Below are positions 1 to 5,825 of a stretch of 9,430 nucleotides of DNA, one piece after another. The translations under genes and the position numbers were made by a program. The notes under the pieces are model-generated. The model was not told the origin of the DNA and made no database searches. It saw only the letters and a program-made list of their open reading frames with translations. Source of the DNA: Verrucomicrobia bacterium UBA3750 (GTDB lineage Bacteria; Verrucomicrobiota; Kiritimatiellia; RFP12; UBA1067). Each line of letters begins with the position of its first letter. Position 1 is the first letter of the stretch. The DNA is taken from contig DFGM01000170.1 in the NCBI GenBank assembly GCA_002371755.1, positions 13,828 to 23,257 of the forward strand, written 5' to 3'.

Positions 1-510
1 CCACACGCCGACGGAGACCGCCGCGACGCGGTGTACTATCGGGCTTTCGGCAAGAGTTCCGTCTGCGACAAGCTTGGCGACGGCATCCTCCAGCGCAACC
101 ATGCCGCCCGTAATGGAGGCGCAACGCGTCCCGCCGTCCGCCTGGAGGACATCGCAGTCTATGACAATCTGCCGTTCGCCGAGTTTCGTTGTGTCGACGG
201 CGGCGCGGAGGCTGCGGCCGATTAGGCGCTGGATTTCCGTTGAGCGGGCGTCTTGCTTTAGTTTCTTGATGTCGCGCTCCTTGCGTCCTCCGCCTGTGGA
301 GGACGGCAGCATGGAATACTCCGCCGTCACCCACCCCTTGCCTGTATCCTTCAGGAACGGCGGCACTTTTGTTTCGACGCTTGCCGTGCAGAGGACCCAT
401 GTGTCGCCCCACTTTACAAGAACACTCCCCGCTGCGTGCTTTGTGAAATTGCGTATGAACTCTATCGGCCTCAACTGGCCGCTTCTGCGCTTTGCCTGTT
501 TCTTTGTCAT
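1..510 (-). CDS. rph: Ribonuclease PH, 3' part cut off by window edge
   Basis: RNase PH is a phosphorolytic 3'-to-5' exoribonuclease that trims tRNA 3' ends, using phosphate and releasing nucleoside diphosphates in the cytoplasm. Translating the minus strand from the ATG at 510-508 gives 170 residues with no stop before base 1. The N-terminus has the family pattern (RSGQLRPIEF at 9-18, then WGDTWVLCTASVE), followed by GWVTAEYSMLP, the basic stretch GGRKER, the signature RLIGRSLRAAVD and the core IDCDVLQADGG with TRCASITGG after it. Family members are about 240 residues, so roughly 70 C-terminal residues lie outside the window. The start is supported by AGGAG at 520-516, five bases before the ATG. 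It is the last visible gene of the purA-uppS-rph group, 127 bases after uppS, and may be transcribed with them. The protein looks intact as far as seen. Confidence 0.96.
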   Translation of the reverse strand, partial: MTKKQAKRRSGQLRPIEFIRNFTKHAAGSVLVKWGDTWVLCTASVETKVPPFLKDTGKGWVTAEYSMLPSSTGGGRKERDIKKLKQDARSTEIQRLIGRSLRAAVDTTKLGERQIVIDCDVLQADGGTRCASITGGMVALEDAVAKLVADGTLAESPIVHRVAAVSVGVW

Positions 511-512
511 AG

Positions 513-587
513 TCACTCCTTCAGATTTCGCCTCCAGCATGCCTCTGACCGCCTCGGCCTGCCACGTCCCCGCATTTCTGCGGCCAT
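513..587 (-). other. Possible 24-codon leader ORF before rph
   Basis: In the spacer between uppS and rph, an ATG at 587-585 opens an arginine-rich 24-residue reading frame (starting MAAEMRGRGRPRR) ending at TGA 515-513. The stop lies between the rph Shine-Dalgarno AGGAG (520-516) and its ATG (510-508), so ribosomes finishing it would stop on the rph initiation region. No Shine-Dalgarno is evident for this ATG. The frame stays open further upstream, into the uppS 3' end. It may simply be chance in GC-rich sequence; I list it only as a candidate coupling ORF. Confidence 0.15.
516..520 (-). promoter_or_regulatory. Ribosome binding site of rph
   Basis: AGGAG on the minus strand, five bases before the ATG at 510-508. 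It is the clearest Shine-Dalgarno in the left part of the window and fixes the rph start. Confidence 0.75.
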
Positions 588-637
588 GTCAATATCCCAG
601 ACTGCCAAGTGCACCGGCGGGATGGGCGGTGTGTTCT

Positions 638-1336
638 TTACTTTGCCGGGCGTGCGCCCATGCGGCGTTCGCGATGCGAGTAGGCTTCCAGCGCCTGCTC
701 GAACTCCTCTTTCCCGAAGTCGGGCCAAAGGACAGGTGTGAAGTAGAACTCGGCATAGGCCGCTTGCCAGAGGAGGAAGTTGGAAAGGCGCAATTCGCCG
801 GACGTGCGGATGAGGAGGTCGGGGTCTGGGATGTCTGCAGTATCGAGGAACGAAGAGAAAAGCCCCTCATCCAGGTCGGAGCCGGGCTTGGAGGCGTCGC
901 GCCAGCGTTTGGCGGCACGGATGATTTCGTCTCTCCCGCCGTAGGAAAGCGCCACGACGAGAGTGAATGCGCCATCCTTCGTCTTCTCTTCGAGATTGGC
1001 GATTTCGGCCTGCAGTTTCTCGCTCAGGTCGCTTCTTCTGCCGATTACCCGGAAGCGCACGGAATTGGCGACGAGCTCCTTCTCCTTGTTCCTTATATAA
1101 GAGGAAAGGAGCTTCATGAGACCCGAGACTTCGGTTTTTGAGCGCTTCCAGTTTTCGGTTGAGAAGGCATAGACGGTTAGATACTCCACCCCCGCCTCGC
1201 GGCAAAGGTGCATGACCCTGTCGAGAGTGTCGGCGCCGGCGCGATGCCCGGCAAGACGCACCTTGCCGCCTGCTTTGGCCCAGCGGCCGTTGCCGTCCAT
1301 TATGACGGCAACATGGCGTGGCACCTTGCGTGTCAT
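638..1336 (-). CDS. uppS: Isoprenyl transferase (undecaprenyl diphosphate synthase)
   Basis: This cytoplasmic cis-prenyltransferase adds isopentenyl units to farnesyl diphosphate to make undecaprenyl diphosphate, the precursor of the lipid carrier for peptidoglycan and other envelope polymers. The 232-residue product is slightly short of the usual 240-255 but complete. The signature HVAVIMDGNGRWAK spans residues 8-21, with D14 the expected Mg/diphosphate-binding Asp. It is followed by GHRAG (30-34), YAFSTENWKRS (56-66), ALSYGGRDEI (129-138) and the C-terminal signature LIRTSGELRLSNFLLWQ (175-191). The ATG at 1336-1334 overlaps the purA stop (1335-1333) as ATGA. No Shine-Dalgarno precedes it, so translation is probably coupled to purA. 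cdsA often follows uppS in other bacteria; here the next gene is rph. Family assignment is certain; chain length of the product is inferred from the family. Confidence 0.97.
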   Translation of the reverse strand: MTRKVPRHVAVIMDGNGRWAKAGGKVRLAGHRAGADTLDRVMHLCREAGVEYLTVYAFSTENWKRSKTEVSGLMKLLSSYIRNKEKELVANSVRFRVIGRRSDLSEKLQAEIANLEEKTKDGAFTLVVALSYGGRDEIIRAAKRWRDASKPGSDLDEGLFSSFLDTADIPDPDLLIRTSGELRLSNFLLWQAAYAEFYFTPVLWPDFGKEEFEQALEAYSHRERRMGARPAK

Positions 1337-2610
1337 ATCGAGATGCGCAAGGTGGTTTCGCGGGCCGGGCCCACGGAAAGGACTCCGAGCTTGCCGCCAA
1401 CGAGTTCGAGAATGCGGGAAATATACTTCTTTGCGTTCTCCGGCAGGGCGTCGTAGCTCGTTATGTGCGAGGTTTCACACTGCCAGCCGGGCATTTCTTC
1501 GTATACAGGTTCGCACCACTTCAGGACTTCCAGGTCGGCAGGGAACGTGGTGTAGACGAAGCCGTCCTTCCTGCGGTAGCCGGTGCAAATCTTGACGACG
1601 GGGAAGGCGTCGAGCACGTCGAGTTTCGTCATAGCCCAGAAATCGACGCCATTTACGCGCTGTGCGTAGCGGGCGATGACAGCGTCGAACCATCCGCAAC
1701 GCCTTGGGCGCCCTGTGGTGGCGCCGAATTCGCCGCCGCGCTTTCTGAGTGTTTCGCCGTCATCGTCGAGGAGTTCCGTGGGGAAGGGGCCTTCGCCCAC
1801 ACGGGTCGTGTAGAGTTTCAGAACTCCTATGACGCGGTCGATTGCGCGCGGGCTCACGCCGGAGCCGGTGCACGCTCCGCCCGCAGTCGGGTTGGAGCTG
1901 GTCACGAAGGGATAAGTGCCGAAGTCGATATCGAGCATCGTGGCCTGTGCGCCTTCGAAAAGGAAGGTTGCTCCTTTTTCAAGCTTGTCGTGGATGAACT
2001 CGATGGTGTCGGTCACGTAAGGCATGAGGGCCTGGACCATGGGGGCATAGAGCTTCACCATCTCTTCCGGGTCGAGAGGGAGTGCGCCAAGTGCAGTAAT
2101 CGTGCGGTTGGCTTCAGCCACTTGCCGACGCACGAGGTCGAGGAAGTCCGGCTTCAGGATGTCGCCCACGCGCATGCCGTAGCGCCCGACCTTGGCTGCG
2201 TACGCTGGGCCGATTCCGCGGCCCGTCGTGCCGATTTTGGCGCCTTCCGCGCGTGCGGCCTCCTCGGCCTTGTCTATGGCGCGGTGCCATTGCATCACCA
2301 TATGGGCGCGCTCGGAAATGTGGAAACGCCCCTTGAGCGTGAAGCCCCAGCTCTCCACCTGTTCAAGCTCGCGCATGAGATCGAACGGATCCATCACCAC
2401 GCCATTGCCAATGACGCAGTGCTTGCCCTCGTGCAAAATGCCGCTCGGCACGAGATGCAACACATACTTGCGATCGCCCACCACCACGGTATGCCCGGCG
2501 TTGGACCCTCCCTGGAAGCGCACGACGACATCTGCTTCCTCCGTCAGGAAATCGATAACCTTGCCTTTTCCCTCATCGCCCCACTGGGCGCCAACGAGAA
2601 CGGTGTTCAT
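1333..2610 (-). CDS. purA: Adenylosuccinate synthetase
   Basis: PurA catalyses the GTP-dependent ligation of IMP and aspartate to adenylosuccinate, the first committed step from IMP to AMP. The 425-residue product has normal family length. Visible motifs are the P-loop-like WGDEGKGK (10-17, catalytic D12), GGSNAGHT (34-41, catalytic H40), the IMP-binding GTTGRGIGP (127-135), FEGAQATMLDIDFGTYPF (218-235), FGATTGRPRRCGWFD (295-309), the guanine-recognition TKLDVLD (328-334) and a terminal SVGPAR (412-417). All key residues are present. The family's usual GAQG appears as GAQA, a minor variation. The start at 2610 is set by the conserved N-terminus NTVLVGAQWGDEG. Upstream, AAGGAAGG lies rather far away (13 bases); a weaker GAAGAAAG abuts the ATG. 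It is the first gene of the leftward operon, driven by the divergent promoter at 2666-2694, and its stop overlaps the uppS start. Confidence 0.98.
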   Translation of the reverse strand: MNTVLVGAQWGDEGKGKVIDFLTEEADVVVRFQGGSNAGHTVVVGDRKYVLHLVPSGILHEGKHCVIGNGVVMDPFDLMRELEQVESWGFTLKGRFHISERAHMVMQWHRAIDKAEEAARAEGAKIGTTGRGIGPAYAAKVGRYGMRVGDILKPDFLDLVRRQVAEANRTITALGALPLDPEEMVKLYAPMVQALMPYVTDTIEFIHDKLEKGATFLFEGAQATMLDIDFGTYPFVTSSNPTAGGACTGSGVSPRAIDRVIGVLKLYTTRVGEGPFPTELLDDDGETLRKRGGEFGATTGRPRRCGWFDAVIARYAQRVNGVDFWAMTKLDVLDAFPVVKICTGYRRKDGFVYTTFPADLEVLKWCEPVYEEMPGWQCETSHITSYDALPENAKKYISRILELVGGKLGVLSVGPARETTLRISI

Positions 2611-2665
2611 CTTTCTTCAGAGACCTTCCTTATTGTGAGTTCGTTTGGTTTGCACGACGGCGTAT

Positions 2666-2694
2666 ATTATACCATATTTCGCGGGATGCGGGTA
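2666..2694 (-). promoter_or_regulatory. purA operon promoter
   Basis: On the minus strand an extended -10 TGGTATAAT occupies 2674-2666, with a weak -35 (TACCCG, 2694-2689) at 17-bp spacing. Initiation is expected near 2659, giving purA a leader of about 48 bases. The -35 is poor, but the TGn extension plus a perfect TATAAT compensates. Confidence 0.7.
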
Positions 2695-2700
2695 GCGGCT

Positions 2701-2729
2701 TACCCGAAAGCCGCAGAATATGGTATAAT
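2701..2729 (+). promoter_or_regulatory. Glycosidase promoter, predicted leaderless
   Basis: TGGTATAAT (2721-2729) is an extended consensus -10; TACCCG at 2701-2706 lies 17 bp upstream as a weak -35. Only seven bases separate TATAAT from the ATG at 2737, so transcription should begin at or next to the start codon. No Shine-Dalgarno is present. Confidence 0.7.
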
Positions 2730-2736
2730 ATGGCGC

Positions 2737-4830
2737 ATGAAAAAGGAAACTCTTGCAGCACTGGCCGCGATTTGCGCCTTGAGCGCGTTTTCGGGCACGA
2801 TGGAATGGCCCGAGCCGACGCGGGAAATGAAACCCTGGGTCTACAACTGGTGGATGGCGAGCGCGGTGGATGAAGCCGGCATCGAATACCAGTGCGAGGA
2901 ACTCTCTTCCAAGGGATTCGGCGGCTTCCATGTGATACCAATCTACGGGGCGAACGGTCCGGACAAGTGTTATCGCGCTATGTGGCGCGAGCTTCTCTCT
3001 CCCGAATGGGTGGAAGCGTGGAACATGGCTGCGAAGAAGGCGAAGTCGCACGGGCTGGGCATCGACCTTACCATGGGTTCGGGCTGGTGCTTTGGAGGCC
3101 CTTGGATTACCAAAGAGCTGGGCGCTTCAAGCGGACAGAAGGTAAAACGCCCCTCGCCCGGCGGCGCCGGATTCATGCTCGACCCCTACAACCCCGAAGC
3201 AATGAAGGCTCATGTGGCGAAGTTCGACCCCATCTTCGGCAAGAACGGCACCGCCGAAAGGCCAAGAGCCTTCTACCACGACTCATGGGAATACTACAAC
3301 GCCGTGCCCAAAAACGGCGAGGATATCGACGAATCGGTGCTCGCCACTTTCTCGGTCTGGACGGACTGGTGCCGCGAAAACGGCTACCTTACCCGGAACG
3401 AAGCCCACGGTTCCACCGCCAATTGGCTTGACTTCTACGCCCTCGCGGACATCCCGGAGACCGAGATGTTCGCGAAAAAAGATCGCGACATCCTTATCTC
3501 GAAGTTCGCATCTTCCGCGGCTCATGTCAAGGGAACGAAACTCGTGAGCGCGGAATCGTGCACTTGGGTGGACGAGCACTTCAACGAACGCCCTGCCGAA
3601 ATAAAGGAGTTCATGGACAGGCTCTTCATCTCTGGCGTCAATCATATGTTCTTCCACGGCCTTTGCTACTCGCCCGTGGAGGCGCAGTGGCCCGGCTGGT
3701 GCTTTTATGCGTCGCTCGAAATGAATCCACGCAACCCGATATGGCGCGAAATGGGCGCCATGAACGCCTATTTCACGCGCTGCCAATCCATCTTCCAGAC
3801 CTGGGAGTGCGATAACGACCTGCTCATCCTCTGGGACCCCGACTCATTCCGAAAGAAGGAGGGCAACTACGGCAATCAAATGTCCGTGCATGGACGCGAC
3901 TGGTTCTACGATGAGAAAATCGGCCCTCTCGCCAAGGCTCTTTTCGAGGATGGCTACGCATTCGATTTCATCTCGCCGAGGCAGTTGGCGGCCGTGCAAT
4001 CCGGCAAAGCGAAACTCCCGGAGCGCTATGTGGAGATATTGGATCCGGAAAAAGACCCCGGCTTCCCGGCGAAGGCCCGCAAGATGCCTTTCTCTCTCGC
4101 AGGCAACGGACTTATGGCGACGCGCTGGAGAAAGGACGGCCAGACTCTCTACTTCGTCGTAAACCAGAGCGGAGCGGACAAGGAAATAACCTCCTCCGCC
4201 GCTTTTACGGCGCTTTCTCCTCTTTCCGGCTCGATTCTCGAGACGAAGAAGTGGCTCTTGAAGGGCGGGCATTCCGTCTTTTTGCGCGGGGAGGACTTCG
4301 CCGTCGCCGACGCGAAGGCGGATGGCGGCACCGAGATTATGCAGGTGGCAGGGCCATGGAAGGTGAAACCCGTGGAAGGCGGACCCCGTGCACCGGAAGA
4401 AAAGACGCTGGATGCGCTTTCCGGCTGGGAGAAGTGGGACGATGCGTTCGCCGGCACGATGCTCTATGCGTCTGCGTTCGATTGCCCGGACGCAAAGGAC
4501 GGCCAGGGAGCCTTTCGCCTCGATCTCGGCAAGGTGTGCGAAATAGCACGTGTCAGATTGAACGGCATTGATATGGGCGTGAGGTTCATGCCGCCTTACG
4601 GATATGGCATACCAGCCGGGCTTTTGAAGGAAAAAGGCAACACGCTTGAGGTCGAAGCGACGAGCCTCGGCGCCAACCGCATCCGCTGGAACGACCGTCA
4701 CGGCATCTACTGGAAGTATTTTGCCGACATAAACATGGTGGATATCGACTACAAGAAGTTCGACGCCTCGAAGTGGCCTGTGAAGGAGTGCGGGCTCGTC
4801 GGACCCGTCCGCATCCTGAAACAGCACTGA
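2737..4830 (+). CDS. Secreted GH106-like glycoside hydrolase (alpha-L-rhamnosidase-related)
   Basis: The 697-residue product probably cleaves terminal sugars from plant or microbial polysaccharides outside the cytoplasm. A signal peptide is visible: basic KK at 2-3, hydrophobic 6-19, likely cut near 20, no good lipobox. The catalytic half carries GH106/PF17132-type features: KPWVYNWWM (32-40), GFGGFHV (60-66), GSGWCFGGPWIT (114-125), HDSWEYYN (181-188), SAESCTWVDE (271-280), GVNHMFFHG (300-308), then SPVEAQWPGWCFYAS (312-326) and NAYFTRCQS (343-351). E185 and E273 are plausible acid/base or metal-ligand positions, by pattern only. A beta-rich middle (about 352-520) is followed by a GH2-like beta-sandwich (about 585-697, with FRLDLG and LNGIDMG). 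Classical GH106 enzymes are often around 1000 residues, so this is compact, and substrate is unproven. The reading frame is open far upstream, but that part is antisense to purA; ATG 2737 is chosen from the signal peptide and promoter. No transporter or other sugar gene adjoins it. Confidence 0.85.
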   Translation: MKKETLAALAAICALSAFSGTMEWPEPTREMKPWVYNWWMASAVDEAGIEYQCEELSSKGFGGFHVIPIYGANGPDKCYRAMWRELLSPEWVEAWNMAAKKAKSHGLGIDLTMGSGWCFGGPWITKELGASSGQKVKRPSPGGAGFMLDPYNPEAMKAHVAKFDPIFGKNGTAERPRAFYHDSWEYYNAVPKNGEDIDESVLATFSVWTDWCRENGYLTRNEAHGSTANWLDFYALADIPETEMFAKKDRDILISKFASSAAHVKGTKLVSAESCTWVDEHFNERPAEIKEFMDRLFISGVNHMFFHGLCYSPVEAQWPGWCFYASLEMNPRNPIWREMGAMNAYFTRCQSIFQTWECDNDLLILWDPDSFRKKEGNYGNQMSVHGRDWFYDEKIGPLAKALFEDGYAFDFISPRQLAAVQSGKAKLPERYVEILDPEKDPGFPAKARKMPFSLAGNGLMATRWRKDGQTLYFVVNQSGADKEITSSAAFTALSPLSGSILETKKWLLKGGHSVFLRGEDFAVADAKADGGTEIMQVAGPWKVKPVEGGPRAPEEKTLDALSGWEKWDDAFAGTMLYASAFDCPDAKDGQGAFRLDLGKVCEIARVRLNGIDMGVRFMPPYGYGIPAGLLKEKGNTLEVEATSLGANRIRWNDRHGIYWKYFADINMVDIDYKKFDASKWPVKECGLVGPVRILKQH

Positions 4831-5041
4831 GCGGCGGGCAAAAGCCGCGAGGTATGTTGCGGCGGGCAGGGTCTGCCCGCCCTACCGCCGGGGTGGCACC
4901 GATACGTCCCGTGGTAGGGCATATCCCCCCGGTCGCGGATGTCCCGTGGTAGGGCGGCGAGACCCCTCGCCGCCGCGTGACCACACCGCTACGTTGCGGC
5001 GGGCAGGGTCTGCCCGCCCTACCATGCGTTGCACCGTCGCC
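4831..5041. repeat. Intergenic cluster of GGTAGGGC palindromic repeats
   Basis: This 211-base spacer separates two convergent genes and holds no gene. An identical 31-base element occurs at 4856-4886 and 4993-5023 (starting GTTGCGGCGGGC, ending GCCCTACC), each with a 9-bp stem GGCGGGCAG / CTGCCCGCC and a 3-base loop. A related unit in opposite orientation runs 4948-4974: GGTAGGGC merging into the stem GGCGGCGAG (4953-4961) / CTCGCCGCC (4966-4974). The 15-mer GTCCCGTGGTAGGGC is repeated at 4906-4920 and 4941-4955. The units share the plan GGTAGGGC, GC stem, ACCC-type loop, which looks like a REP-like dispersed family. They may end transcription from both sides, though no U-tract follows the stems. 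Confidence 0.85.
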
Positions 5042-5818
5042 CTAACGGGTTTGGCTGCCGCCTTTGTGGTTTACGCCATAGCCGAATAGGGCGAAATCGG
5101 CGAGAAGGGGGTCTTCCGGGAAGACTTCGGCAAGTTTCGCCGTGAGACGGCGCGCCGTGGAGAGACTCGCCGTGGCACCGCCCGACAGAAGACCAAGACG
5201 CTTCGCCTGTTGTATGACATGCGTATCAAGCGGCATGAGTAGTGTGCGTTTGTCGATGAAGTCCCGCCAAAGCCCCAAGTCTACAGGCGAAGAATCCCGC
5301 ACCATCCACCGCAGGAACATCGCCACTCGCTTGTTGGCCGAAGCACCGTATTTCGGCACCACCTTCACCGGGAAGGCGTCGCAAACCACCTTCATCGCCT
5401 CTTCGCCAGTGTGGACCTTCATTCCCTTCACCAACGCCCCCAGCGAGCCGCAAGAGCATATTATCGCGCGATAGGCCTCGAAGAACTCCCGCATGTCGCC
5501 TAGCGTATAGAATCGGTAGAAGCAGTCTTTTGAGCCTGACGGGAACTCGCGGACGAAGCCGCCGTTCTTTATCCAAGAGGCGGTATCGCGCGAAGCGAAA
5601 GAGAATACGATGCGCTCCGCCTTCTCCATGAACTGCTTGCGGTTGCCGAAGCTCAGCATGGCGGCGAGGAAAGCCGTCGCTTCCACGGTCTCTGCGCCAT
5701 CCACCTTGTGCATCAGCGAAGAGGGGTCGCCTTCAAGGAACGTCGCCGTCTCGTAGCGTTTGGCAAGAAGGCGAAGTTCGCGCCTGATGTCCGGGGGTAT
5801 ATCCGAGCCCTTATCCAT
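5042..5818 (-). CDS. DUF2400 / TIGR02757 family protein
   Basis: The 258-residue product matches what I know of the TIGR02757 (DUF2400) family, whose biochemical role is not established to my knowledge. Visible landmarks are FLAAMLSFGNR (50-60), CFYRFYTL (99-106), ANKRVAMFLRWMVR (161-174), LMPLDTHV (194-201) and DFALFGYGV (241-249). Family length is about 230-260, so it looks complete. It has no signal peptide or membrane segment and should be cytoplasmic. PLDTHV resembles the VDTHV segment containing the catalytic Asp of HhH-GPD DNA glycosylases such as endonuclease III, and ANKR sits roughly where their catalytic Lys region would be; a DNA-repair role is my inference. Its ATG at 5818 lies seven bases after the mutS stop. 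GAGG, overlapping that stop, serves as Shine-Dalgarno, so it is almost certainly cotranscribed and coupled with mutS. Confidence 0.9.
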   Translation of the reverse strand: MDKGSDIPPDIRRELRLLAKRYETATFLEGDPSSLMHKVDGAETVEATAFLAAMLSFGNRKQFMEKAERIVFSFASRDTASWIKNGGFVREFPSGSKDCFYRFYTLGDMREFFEAYRAIICSCGSLGALVKGMKVHTGEEAMKVVCDAFPVKVVPKYGASANKRVAMFLRWMVRDSSPVDLGLWRDFIDKRTLLMPLDTHVIQQAKRLGLLSGGATASLSTARRLTAKLAEVFPEDPLLADFALFGYGVNHKGGSQTR

Positions 5819-5825
5819 GCCAGCC

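Larger units (their letters stand above)
2664..2731. repeat. 68-bp symmetric palindrome holding the divergent promoters
   Basis: Bases 2664-2678 (ATATTATACCATATT) and 2717-2731 are perfect 15-bp inverted copies. Inside them, CGGGTA at 2689-2694 pairs with TACCCG at 2701-2706 around the same centre (2697.5). The in-between bases match partly. The arms contain the -10 boxes of both divergent promoters, so the symmetry covers whole promoters and not just one operator. An alternative inner hairpin, GCGGCTT (2695-2701) with AAGCCGC (2708-2714), is also possible. Confidence 0.85.

Noticed and set aside
590..612. TTGACA-like hexamer upstream of rph as a separate rph promoter
   Set aside because: No AT-rich -10 occurs 16-18 bases downstream on the minus strand.
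1318..2736. Long open frame on the plus strand, continuous with the glycosidase gene
   Set aside because: It is antisense to purA, which is a certain gene with all motifs. The glycosidase signal peptide and promoter place its start at 2737.
3844..4827. 327-codon minus-strand frame opposite the glycosidase
   Set aside because: No domain, promoter or ribosome binding site was seen, and the plus-strand product is clearly real.
4831..4848. GCGGC/GCCGC stem right after the glycosidase stop as a terminator
   Set aside because: Five base pairs with an eight-base loop and no U-tract; the larger repeat hairpins downstream are better candidates.
4831..5041. CRISPR array
   Set aside because: Repeats are few, inverted relative to one another, GC-palindromic and irregularly spaced, with no cas gene nearby.
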